Shown in pieces: positions 44,396 through 51,860 of a stretch of DNA of 64,000 nucleotides. This DNA is from Algoriphagus yeomjeoni (GTDB taxonomy: Bacteria > Bacteroidota > Bacteroidia > Cytophagales > Cyclobacteriaceae): assembly GCF_003259505.1 (NCBI RefSeq), contig NZ_QLLK01000001.1:434001-498000 (forward strand), in the 5' to 3' direction. The notes beneath the pieces were generated by a model. It made no database searches. It was not told the origin of the DNA and was given only the letters and a program-made list of their open reading frames with translations. A program made the position numbers and the translations under genes. Every line of letters starts with the position of its first letter. Within the stretch, counting starts at the first letter, position 1.

Positions 44396-44464
44396 ATATT
44401 ATCTCTTCAAGTGTTTTTATGATAAAAAGCACTAGCTACAATGAAGCTCAGGTAATTTTTCCGC

Positions 44465-44494
44465 AAAAAAAAACGCTAATCAAAGCGTTTTTTT
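44465..44494 (-). terminator. Intrinsic terminator after the TPM gene
   Basis: AAACGCT (44471-44477) pairs with AGCGTTT (44484-44490) around a six-base loop. A long A run to the left gives the U tract for minus-strand transcripts, 20 bases past the TPM gene stop. T residues to the right would allow weak termination the other way. Confidence 0.8.
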
Positions 44495-44513
44495 AAAATA
44501 TCAATTTCTATCC

Positions 44514-45320
44514 TTACCAGCTTCCACCAGCTCCTCCGCCTCCAAAGCCTCCTCCTCCGAAACCACCGAAGCCGCCTCCACCTCCGCCGCCAAATCCTCC
44601 ACCGCCACCGAAGCCCCCAGAGGATCTACCGCCGCCGCCAAGCATGTTGGCAAGCATAATCGTAGTCCAGAGATCTACTCCTCCACCTCTTCCACCCATG
44701 TGATTGTTGTTGTCGTTTCTATTTTTCAACAATGGAAGAATTACAAAAATGAAAATGAGGAATAAAATCATGAAAATTGCTCCTCCACTATTTCCAGTTG
44801 ATTCAATATCCTCAGCCTTGTATTCTCCTGAAGCGAGTTTGAAAATCATATCTGTAGCCTCATTGAGACCTTCATAATAGGCTTCTCTCCGGAAATTAGG
44901 CAGGATCAAGTTTTCCACAATTCGTTTTGCCAAGGCATCAGGAACCGCTCCTTCCATTCCATATCCGGTAGCTATGAAGACCTTGCGATCGTCCATAGCA
45001 GCAAGAATCAAGATGCCATTGTCGTTTTCTCCCCCGCCAATTCCCCAAGCTTGTCCCAGGCGAAAAGCGTAATCAGAAATGTCATATTGCCCCACAGATC
45101 GCATCATTACAATGGCTATCTGAGTGGACGTGCTGTCATTGTATGCGACTAATTTACTTTCCAGCTGCCCAAGCTCGGATGCTGAAAGCGTGTTGGTAAA
45201 ATCAGTCACTAACCGTGGCGGATTAGGAACAGGAGGGAAATCCTGCGCCTGAAGTCCAAGTGTGAAGAAAAGGTAAAGTAAAGTGATTGGTAGGATCTTA
45301 TGATCCAAAAGAAATCTCAT
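44514..45320 (-). CDS. TPM domain membrane protein with glycine-rich tail
   Basis: A 268-residue YgcG-like protein. Residues 1-24 are a signal peptide (LGLQAQDFP), 30-150 a TPM phosphatase-type domain (RLVTDFTNTLSASELGQLE, QIAIVMMRSVG, AWGIGGGENDNGILILAAMDDRKVFIATGYGMEGAVPDALA), about 183-203 a membrane helix, and the last 45 residues are almost only Gly, Phe and Ser, ending GGSW. The tail would lie in the cytoplasm. It overlaps the shorter TPM gene by 23 bases and belongs to a LemA-TPM-TPM operon. The function of such operons is not settled; membrane stress or protein turnover has been proposed. Confidence 0.88.
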   Translation of the reverse strand: MRFLLDHKILPITLLYLFFTLGLQAQDFPPVPNPPRLVTDFTNTLSASELGQLESKLVAYNDSTSTQIAIVMMRSVGQYDISDYAFRLGQAWGIGGGENDNGILILAAMDDRKVFIATGYGMEGAVPDALAKRIVENLILPNFRREAYYEGLNEATDMIFKLASGEYKAEDIESTGNSGGAIFMILFLIFIFVILPLLKNRNDNNNHMGGRGGGVDLWTTIMLANMLGGGGRSSGGFGGGGGFGGGGGGGFGGFGGGGFGGGGAGGSW

Positions 45321-45735
45321 CAGGAAGTTCGTTTATGTCTGAATCCCCCTGATAGGGGAAATGCTTTCCAAGTTGCTTGCCGGCCATTTGAATGCCGTCA
45401 ATCAGACCTTGTGTAAATTGACCTTGCTTGAATAAGCCAGTCATGTGATCTTTAATTTTTTCCCAGAAATCATCGGGAACTACTTCATTGATGCCTTTAT
45501 CACCTAAAATTGCAAAGCGATGATCAACTACTGCTAGGTAAAATAATACGCCATTCCGATCTTCGGTCTGATGCATTTTGAGGGTGTCAAATACCTGAAC
45601 TGCACGATCGAGTACCTCGCCTTTGCAGCGACTTTCTATATGAACTTGAATTTCTCCAGAGGTGGAAACTTCAGCAGACCGGATCGCATTGACTATAGCT
45701 TCCCGATCTGCTGTTGAGAATATTTTCTCAGCCAT
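45298..45735 (-). CDS. Short TPM domain protein
   Basis: A 145-residue TPM domain without signal peptide or membrane helix. The core AIRSAEVSTSGEIQVHIESRCKGEVLDRA, DRNGVLFYLAVVDHRFAILGDKGINEVVPDDFW matches the family with the NGV-x-FY and GDKGI motifs. It is cytoplasmic, in contrast to the long TPM protein that follows with a 23-base overlap. The LemA gene precedes it by 11 bases. The two TPM proteins and LemA are conserved neighbours in Bacteroidota and may form one complex across the inner membrane. Confidence 0.87.
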   Translation of the reverse strand: MAEKIFSTADREAIVNAIRSAEVSTSGEIQVHIESRCKGEVLDRAVQVFDTLKMHQTEDRNGVLFYLAVVDHRFAILGDKGINEVVPDDFWEKIKDHMTGLFKQGQFTQGLIDGIQMAGKQLGKHFPYQGDSDINELPDEISFGS

Positions 45736-45746
45736 GATGAGGTGAA

Positions 45747-46337
45747 TTAAAACTGAACTGAAGGTGCATTTTCGGCTCCTGCGGATGCCTCGAAGTAGCC
45801 TTTCTGCTCAAACCCGTACCAACCTGCAAAGATGTTGTTCGGGAAGGTTCGAAGATTTGAATTGTAATCCTGAACGGACTGATTGAAATTACGTCTGGCG
45901 ACAGCAATTCTATTTTCTGTACCTTCCAATTGAGCTTGAAGCTCTAGGAAGTTTTGGTTTGCTTTCAATTCTGGGTAGCGCTCTACGCTTACCAATAATC
46001 TACCCAATGCGCCGGAAAGTTGGTCTTGAGCACCTTGGAATTCAGCAAGTTTATCAGGTGTCAGATTAGAAGCATCCACGTTCATGGAAGTGGCCTTAGC
46101 TCTCGCTTCAATTACTGCGGTCAAGGTCTCTTGCTCAAAATCTGCATAGCCTTTCACGGTATTTACCAAGTTAGGAATGAGGTCAGAACGACGCTGATAC
46201 TGGGTCTCTACTTCAGCCCATTGGCCATTGATTACTTCTTCTGTTTGCACAAAAGTATTGTAGGTTCCTACGGCCTTAGTGTAAATGAAAATACCGAGCA
46301 CCAAAAGGATACCAATAGGAATAAGAAACTTTTTCAT
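45747..46337 (-). CDS. LemA family protein
   Basis: A 196-residue protein with one N-terminal membrane anchor (about residues 4-22) and a long helical domain outside the cytoplasm. The LemA signature YNTFVQTEEVINGQWAEVETQYQRRSDLIPNLVNTVKGYADFEQETL is visible in residues of about 26-72, followed by NFLELQAQLEGTENRIAVARRNFNQSVQDYN. It is the first gene of the LemA-TPM-TPM operon. The role of LemA proteins is unknown. Confidence 0.93.
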   Translation of the reverse strand: MKKFLIPIGILLVLGIFIYTKAVGTYNTFVQTEEVINGQWAEVETQYQRRSDLIPNLVNTVKGYADFEQETLTAVIEARAKATSMNVDASNLTPDKLAEFQGAQDQLSGALGRLLVSVERYPELKANQNFLELQAQLEGTENRIAVARRNFNQSVQDYNSNLRTFPNNIFAGWYGFEQKGYFEASAGAENAPSVQF

Positions 46338-46547
46338 GTGTTTATAATTTGATTTTTAAGGTCACATGGAATCTCGCATGGATATAATCATCCTAGTGTG
46401 TGACGTTCTTCGTCATGCTCGATTTCATCTGTTTATAATTGTTTTTTAGAACTTGAATACTCACGTAATTGTGATCAGGAGGTTTGATTTTTTCACCTTC
46501 CTTCACCCAAAATTACCGCTTTTATCTTACCGCAACCAAATGAGTTC

Positions 46548-47801
46548 TTAAATCTGCTGTTTAAGAGTCAGCGTGAACTTTAGATCTTTGTATTTGGTAA
46601 GATCATCGGACTCGTATCTACGAATCTCTAATTCGATTTTCTTTCCAGGTTCAGACCTGAGCAATTTGTTAATTTCTGAGAGTTCCCATATGAAGGTCGG
46701 AACTTTATTAATTTCTAGTATCTCATCATAGACTTCGATGCCGGCTCGCTGGGCAGGAGATCCGGCCCGGACTTCAGAGATATAAATTCGATTATCATCG
46801 TCGAGAATTTTTTTCAGCGCCATTCCACTCATGTCATATTGAAAAGGGGCATAAAAATTACCTGCTTTGCGAATCATTAAACGATTTCTAGGATAATCAA
46901 AAATAAGCTTAGTGCGACCTAGTACTTCAGCTCCCAAGCTTCCCATGCGTCCAGATTCTTTAATCACATAGCTGTATGGAGTTTCATCAGGGTAGGAGGT
47001 GAGTACCTCATCCATTTTGAAATTCGCCAATTTCAAGAAATCTACTCTGCCAATGTATCCGTACAGAACGCCGCCTAGACTTTGCCCTAAAGCAGATTCT
47101 ATAAAAAGAGGTGGCATGGTAATGTCATCTGAAGTCTCCCGGTTTAGCAATAAGCCATGATTGGCACCTGTATCGATCAGGAGTTTTGGATTGAGGATTG
47201 ATCCATCTTTTTGCTTTACGGTAATATTTATATAGGGCTTATTTTCAAATACCTGCATGTTTACCTTTCGGTAAAAAAGGGGCTTCCACTTTAGCGCTTC
47301 AGACTTATAAAAAGTTAATTTTCCATTGTCATAATCAATTTTTACGGGATTATACTTGAAAAACTCATAGCCAATAATCCCATAAACCGGTACGCCTAAC
47401 ACTGATTCCAGTTCTACGAATTCTTCCTCCAAAACAAGTAAACTTTGAAATATTCCATCGACAGGTCCTAAGTCAAACGTATTGATGGGAGAGACGGAAG
47501 CCATTAGATCATCGGCACCATCTGCGCCTACCAATTTTATCCTACGTGTATACTCCAGGTTTATAGCGTCACCAAGCGTTTTACTAAATAGTATGTTCGA
47601 TCGAACCCCTGTATCTACCAAAAAATTTAATGGAGTACTTCCATTAATCGACACTGGAAGTATGATTAAGCTGTTCGAAGAATAAAAAGGAATATTGACT
47701 TTGCGTTTATCCTCCTTCATAAAGAATCCAGGTACTTGGCCTTGACACAGAAGCTGCGCAGCAAGAAAAAATATAAGGATTAGGGGTAAGCGTTTATACA
47801 T
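46548..47801 (-). CDS. Secreted aspartyl protease-like protein with PDZ domain
   Basis: A 417-residue protein with a signal peptide (residues 1-21). Two retropepsin-like halves are present: Asp63-Thr64-Gly65 in LNFLVDTGVRSNILF and Asp210-Thr211-Gly212 in LLIDTGANHGLLLN, each followed by the hydrophobic GxxGYE/F or SLGAEVLGRTKL strand. So both catalytic aspartates are kept. Residues of about 325-400 are a PDZ domain (YISEVRAGSPAQRAGIEVYDEILEINK). The domain order protease-protease-PDZ suggests processing of envelope proteins with free C-termini. It is divergent from the Fur gene across 211 bases and has no operon partner. Confidence 0.88.
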   Translation of the reverse strand: MYKRLPLILIFFLAAQLLCQGQVPGFFMKEDKRKVNIPFYSSNSLIILPVSINGSTPLNFLVDTGVRSNILFSKTLGDAINLEYTRRIKLVGADGADDLMASVSPINTFDLGPVDGIFQSLLVLEEEFVELESVLGVPVYGIIGYEFFKYNPVKIDYDNGKLTFYKSEALKWKPLFYRKVNMQVFENKPYINITVKQKDGSILNPKLLIDTGANHGLLLNRETSDDITMPPLFIESALGQSLGGVLYGYIGRVDFLKLANFKMDEVLTSYPDETPYSYVIKESGRMGSLGAEVLGRTKLIFDYPRNRLMIRKAGNFYAPFQYDMSGMALKKILDDDNRIYISEVRAGSPAQRAGIEVYDEILEINKVPTFIWELSEINKLLRSEPGKKIELEIRRYESDDLTKYKDLKFTLTLKQQI

Positions 47802-47972
47802 AGATTATTGAAAACCCGGATCGTTCTAATAAGTTAATCTGTTTTGTGAATATTATAAGGAAACTTACAAAAACAACCACTCTCACTAGATCTGTTTACG
47901 AATTAAATTGATTTTGTTTTAATTAGACTGAAACCAAATTACTGACTTTAGTTAATCCAGTTTGCCAAAAAA

Positions 47973-47987
47973 ATGAGAATGACTCAT
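47973..47987. promoter_or_regulatory. Candidate Fur-family operator
   Basis: ATGAG-AATGA-CTCAT is an inverted repeat that fits the loose 7-1-7 layout of Fur, PerR or Zur boxes with five matched bases per arm. It lies 26 bases upstream of the Fur-family gene start, where autoregulation would be expected. It could also touch the divergent protease promoter. Confidence 0.4.
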
Positions 47988-48012
47988 CTTTATTTTAAAT
48001 TATTTTGACCCC

Positions 48013-48483
48013 ATGGCAGACAAGGCCCTCATAGAAAAGGCTAAAAAAATCTTCGAAAATTTCCTAACCAAGCAAGGAAGCAGGAAAACCCCGGAAAGAT
48101 TTTCAGTAATAGATGAATTGTACTCCCTACCAGAAGATGAGCATATGGACGTGGAGGGGCTATTTCTCAGCATGAGAAATAAGGGGTATACCATTAGCCG
48201 AGCTACTATTTACAATACCTTGGATCTATTGGTGGAAAGTGGCTTGGCTGTGAAACATCAATTCAAAGATAAAGTTGCGCTGTACGAGCAAGCGCTTACC
48301 TATAAACACCATGATCATCATGTCTGCAATCAATGCCGCAAGATCAGAGAATTCTCCGACCCCAAAATCAACGAGATCAAGGAGATAATAGGCAAATCTT
48401 TCCAATCATCCATCAAAAGTCACTCACTGGTACTTTATGGGGATTGCGAGATAGAGAACTGCGAAAACCTTCAGGTGATTTAA
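48013..48483 (+). CDS. Fur family transcriptional regulator
   Basis: A 156-residue metal-dependent repressor. Residues of about 10-85 are the winged helix (RKTPERFSVIDELY, ISRATIYNTLDLLVESGLA) and residues 97-108 hold the His-rich metal site HHDHHVC with Cys105-X2-Cys108; Cys145-X4-Cys150 completes the structural zinc site as in E. coli Fur. It may be Fur, Zur or PerR; sequence alone does not decide. Its last four bases overlap the end of the SRPBCC gene on the other strand. The 211-base upstream region carries a candidate autoregulatory inverted repeat at 47973. Confidence 0.92.
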   Translation: MADKALIEKAKKIFENFLTKQGSRKTPERFSVIDELYSLPEDEHMDVEGLFLSMRNKGYTISRATIYNTLDLLVESGLAVKHQFKDKVALYEQALTYKHHDHHVCNQCRKIREFSDPKINEIKEIIGKSFQSSIKSHSLVLYGDCEIENCENLQVI

Positions 48484-48914
48484 GCGAAAATCTTTTTGTA
48501 GATGGGTTTGCGATACAAAAACTGCAAATAAATCGCTGGGTATAAAAGTAAAGTAGCCAATCCAAAAGGAGCTGAAAACTCGATTTCATCGCGGATTATA
48601 GCCTGATTTCCCTTCTTGATTATTCTATGCTTGTGCCTCCATTTTTTTAGGAAAAAGGGAAGTATTGTGCCTTTATCCACAAAGTAGTATTCTGCTTCAG
48701 TGGTTTTACTTTCAGAGATTTCGCTTGTCCATTTTTGCTTGAAGAATATAAAATTCAACTCCAATGACACCAAATCACCAACTTCTGACCCGTCAAATCT
48801 CGCCAGTTTCACCGGTGGGAAAGGTGGGCTTAGCTTAGTAAACAGCGTCTCGTCAAAGCCTTTTTTTACTGACAAATAATCCTGGTTGACCTGTGTTGAT
48901 AGGTTGATTTTCAT
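48480..48914 (-). CDS. SRPBCC-type ligand-binding protein
   Basis: A 144-residue single-domain protein with the helix-grip pattern: KINLSTQVNQDYLSVKKGFDETLFTKLSPPFPPVKLARFDG at the start, strands around LVSLELNFIFFKQKWTSEI and YFVDKGTILPFFLKKWRHKHRI, and a C-terminal hydrophobic helix ALLLYPAIYLQFLYRKP. No signal peptide. Such proteins bind lipids or other hydrophobic molecules; ligand unknown. It follows the cytochrome oxidase subunit by six bases and is tail-to-tail with the Fur gene, overlapping it by four bases. Confidence 0.72.
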   Translation of the reverse strand: MKINLSTQVNQDYLSVKKGFDETLFTKLSPPFPPVKLARFDGSEVGDLVSLELNFIFFKQKWTSEISESKTTEAEYYFVDKGTILPFFLKKWRHKHRIIKKGNQAIIRDEIEFSAPFGLATLLLYPAIYLQFLYRKPIYKKIFA

Positions 48915-48920
48915 TAATTT

Positions 48921-49535
48921 TTAGAAACTAAGGACAAATAATAGGAAAAGAATAAGCCAGATACCATCCATAAAATGCCAGTAAAAGGTAAATAAACGAA
49001 CACGCATCTTCTCAAAAGGATTCGTGTGTAGGATTAATCTTTGCACTACATCTTTTCTGCTTTTGTCCAGCTGAAAATAAAGAATCAAACCAAAAATAAT
49101 CGCACCCAACAGGTGGAAAATATGAATGCCACTGAGGACATACAGAAAACTGCCACTTGGAATTCCGGTGAACTCTATGCCTTTACCCTTCAGTTCGTAC
49201 CATCCTATTACTTGCAAGACTGTAAATGCCAAGCCAAGTAAAACAGTGTTTCTTAGTGTTTTGAGTAGTTTGTCCGTATTTTCTTCTTGGTAAGCAATTC
49301 GAATAGACGTAGCCGAAAATCCACTGATTACCAACAAAAAAGTAGAAATAAGAAAAGCCATAGGCACAGATTGATTCATACCTGCCAGGAGATTTCGGGA
49401 GGAGACCAAAAAAGCAAAAGTCATAAACAAAAATATCAACCCACTACCAATCATGCCCAGATAGAGCATAGTCTCGTAGGGATGAAGTCGTTCAATCCGT
49501 TGGAAAAGGGTTAGCCGTTCGTTTTGCTGGGTCAT
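48921..49535 (-). CDS. Haem-copper oxidase subunit III-like protein
   Basis: A 204-residue membrane protein with five helices. Family features are RIERLHPYETMLYLGMIGSGLIF, SVPMAFLISTFLLVISGFSATSIRIAYQEENTDKLLKTLR, SFLYVLSGIHIFHLLGAIIFGLI with the conserved His of the third helix, and the final FYWHFMDGIWLILFLLFVL. It is the typical short subunit III of Bacteroidota oxidases. No other oxidase subunits, haem genes or assembly factors are near, so it is an orphan here. Start is the ATG 49535; a TTG one codon earlier is discounted. Six bases separate it from the SRPBCC gene. Confidence 0.85.
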   Translation of the reverse strand: MTQQNERLTLFQRIERLHPYETMLYLGMIGSGLIFLFMTFAFLVSSRNLLAGMNQSVPMAFLISTFLLVISGFSATSIRIAYQEENTDKLLKTLRNTVLLGLAFTVLQVIGWYELKGKGIEFTGIPSGSFLYVLSGIHIFHLLGAIIFGLILYFQLDKSRKDVVQRLILHTNPFEKMRVRLFTFYWHFMDGIWLILFLLFVLSF

Positions 49536-49619
49536 CAATCAGAAAACAGTGAACTGAGTCGAAGGTTCAGAAAATTTTAAAACAACATGATTTTTAACGC
49601 ATGGGTATCACCCTTGCCT

Positions 49620-49667
49620 CCGTTCGTGTCTCACGAACGGATGGTTGATGTTCGTGAGACACGAACA
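49620..49667. repeat. Two mutually inverted palindromes between genes
   Basis: CCGTTCGTG-TCT-CACGAACGG (49620-49640) and TGTTCGTG-AGA-CACGAACA (49649-49667) are each perfect hairpins. Their 17-base cores are also exact reverse complements of each other, so the whole can fold either as two small hairpins or as one long one. It lies between the DUF4221 gene stop and the oxidase subunit start. Confidence 0.65.
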
Positions 49668-49685
49668 TTGGCGGCGATTATATAT

Positions 49686-50858
49686 CTATTCATTTGAGAA
49701 GCTTGGCTTTAATCGGATAAACGCAAGCTGATTCTCTTTTTTCAGATAAGAATAGATTGAGCCGTTGTGTACGAAGGTTTTTTCTTCGAAGTATTTACCA
49801 ATAATAGGTATGTTATTGTCCAGCTTTTGCTCGTGAATTTGATCGAGTTTTTCGTCAAAAACCGTTAGCACATAGACATACTTGGGTCTTTGTGGATCGC
49901 TTTTGTCCAGCTCACGGCTGTACCGGTAAAACCGCTGAGCATTTTGATCTTTGAGTAGTGGACCAAAGGTTACCTCGTCATTTTTGCGTTTGACCCAATA
50001 CATAAAGAGACGTTGATCGGTAATGTCTTGTCTGTATTTTCCAGATTTCTTATCCGAAGTGAGTTGGCTGTGGTATTTTTTATTGGTGACCGTGCCACTT
50101 TCAGCATCGTAGTACCACAGTTCATTACTGGCGGAGGTGGACAAAATGATATCTGGACCATTCAAAAGCAGAAACTTCAACTCGGGCGAACTGTTTCTCT
50201 TGCCGATATCATAATCTACCGTGATGGTATATTGCTTCAATTGGTCCCAAAAATCAATCGGAATAAGCTTTAAAGACCTATCCACAAGACTTACTTTAGC
50301 TATCCCCAGTACGTTCCCCCCAATTTTGAAATTGCCATAGAAGCTTGCCAAATAGGAGCCGTCTGTCGCTATTTCTCCTAGGCCATCGATCTCAGTGTCA
50401 AAAGGCAAGCGATCTCCGGATAGTTCTCTGTTAATGAGTTCGTAGCTATCTATCTTCCTACCCTCAGAATTGAGCTTGTGGATTACTTTATATTCTTTAA
50501 AAAATGTATTGCCAAATAAGGTTTTCTTGAGTCCAAAGGGGAAATACTGCTTGACGCTATTGGGACCGTTGATCTTGTAATTGATTATACTGTCAAGTTC
50601 CAGGGTCTCCATGTTGATCACTTCCACTCTGGCGGTTTCTGGAGTTAGGTTGTACAGAACACCCTCTCTTGCAGAATAATCCGACATGTTGATGTCCATT
50701 TCCAAATAAATCTGTTCCTTCCCAGCATCGATAAAAACGGTATCAAGCACATAATTAAAATCCGGAGAGACATTGGCTACAGCAAGTTGCACTTCTACAG
50801 GTTTTTCCTCGCAGGAGGCAAGGAGGAGAAAAAAACCTAAGAGGTGGTGTAGCTTCAT
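49686..50858 (-). CDS. DUF4221/6-bladed propeller-like lipoprotein (detached copy)
   Basis: A 390-residue lipoprotein with lipobox ASC (Cys16), then YVLDTVFIDAG, YSAREGVLYNLTPETARVEVINM, the GPNS form of the GPNG motif, EIDGLGEIATDGSYLASFYGN, LSTSASNELWYYDAESG and the closing strand LAFIRLKPSFSNE. These are the landmarks of the array proteins, of which it is most like the one at 58611 (EIDGMGQIASDGSYFSSFYGN, ASTTAKNSLWYYDAAMDS-type blocks). It is separated from the array by the universal stress, BCCT and porin genes, so it is either a dispersed duplicate or the far end of a once continuous block. Function unknown; surface or periplasmic propeller. Confidence 0.85.
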   Translation of the reverse strand: MKLHHLLGFFLLLASCEEKPVEVQLAVANVSPDFNYVLDTVFIDAGKEQIYLEMDINMSDYSAREGVLYNLTPETARVEVINMETLELDSIINYKINGPNSVKQYFPFGLKKTLFGNTFFKEYKVIHKLNSEGRKIDSYELINRELSGDRLPFDTEIDGLGEIATDGSYLASFYGNFKIGGNVLGIAKVSLVDRSLKLIPIDFWDQLKQYTITVDYDIGKRNSSPELKFLLLNGPDIILSTSASNELWYYDAESGTVTNKKYHSQLTSDKKSGKYRQDITDQRLFMYWVKRKNDEVTFGPLLKDQNAQRFYRYSRELDKSDPQRPKYVYVLTVFDEKLDQIHEQKLDNNIPIIGKYFEEKTFVHNGSIYSYLKKENQLAFIRLKPSFSNE

Positions 50859-50956
50859 ACGCTAAAAAGTAAGGTCAAAATTCCATAACACCAACTAAAA
50901 AGACATGATTGGTTGAGATCCATAGGGAATGGGTGAATAATTGAAAAGGTGTGATA

Positions 50957-51817
50957 TTAGTTGATAATCAACACCGTAATATTTTTATCGTTAGCAATTA
51001 AATTTTCGGCTACACTTCCCAATAATAAATCCGAATCATCAGACTTCCCTTTCTTTGAAATGATAATCAAATCTGCCTTATACTCTTTGGCTTTTTTGAA
51101 AATTGCTGTACCTATAGGTTCGCTTTCTACCAGAAGTGTTTCGAGCTGAGCAGATACATTTACTTTTTTCTTGAGTTTTTCAAATTTTGAATGTGCTTCG
51201 CTCTCTAAGCTTTTTTGGATTTTTTTCTCACCACCTAGAAAAGGAAAATAGTGAATGCCGATCCTAAGCACATGAACTGGGATCAATACAGCATCCGTAT
51301 TACTTGCGATGAGTTCCGATATTTCAAGAACCCGGCTCGAATAGGAAGAAAAATCAATGGGTGAAAGGATTTTGCTAATTGTCGGCTTGGCAGTTTCAGG
51401 TACCAAAATCAAATTACATTGAAGAAGGCGAACCATCTTGCTGCTAAATACGCCCGAACCTTCAAGCCCCATCTTTTTCCCCAAAAAGAAAAGATCAAAA
51501 TTACTTTTGTTGATCCACTGAACCAGTTCGCTAAAGTCTGGTCTTGGGTGAATATAAATATGAATGTTACTGTTACCTGACCCAAAAATAGTATCAACAC
51601 TGGATTGGATTTCTTTGTGAATCAACTCTTCCAGCGTCATATTCTTTTTGTCCAATACGGCTTGCAATTCCGAAGAGACCTCTTCGATTTCTATTTGATG
51701 GATGATACAAAGTTCATCAAAGTCAAAAAGTTTATCGTACCCTTTTATAAACCGGAGGATCGTCTCATCCATTTCAGTTAAGTCTGCAGCTAAGGCAATT
51801 CTTTTTAGATTTTTCAT
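50957..51817 (-). CDS. Universal stress protein, two UspA domains
   Basis: A 286-residue tandem UspA protein. The N-terminal domain starts RIALAADLTEMDETILRF, and the C-terminal domain (about residue 145 on, KILSPIDFSSYSSRVLEISELIASN) has the G-x-x-G...GS-like nucleotide motif region SKKGKSDDSDLLLGSVAENLIANDKNITVLII in degenerate form, so ATP binding is uncertain. It follows the BCCT transporter by 43 bases on the same strand and probably shares its transcript, a pairing that suggests osmotic or general stress response. Confidence 0.9.
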   Translation of the reverse strand: MKNLKRIALAADLTEMDETILRFIKGYDKLFDFDELCIIHQIEIEEVSSELQAVLDKKNMTLEELIHKEIQSSVDTIFGSGNSNIHIYIHPRPDFSELVQWINKSNFDLFFLGKKMGLEGSGVFSSKMVRLLQCNLILVPETAKPTISKILSPIDFSSYSSRVLEISELIASNTDAVLIPVHVLRIGIHYFPFLGGEKKIQKSLESEAHSKFEKLKKKVNVSAQLETLLVESEPIGTAIFKKAKEYKADLIIISKKGKSDDSDLLLGSVAENLIANDKNITVLIIN

Positions 51818-51860
51818 CTCAAATTAATTTTATCATTGACAGATGCTGGAAATTTCAATT

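Noticed and set aside
44410..44433. AGTG-TTTTTAT-G-ATAAAAA-GCACT hairpin upstream of moeA
   Set aside because: AT-rich with a bulge and no clear role; too weak to separate from background AT structure near the stronger site pair.
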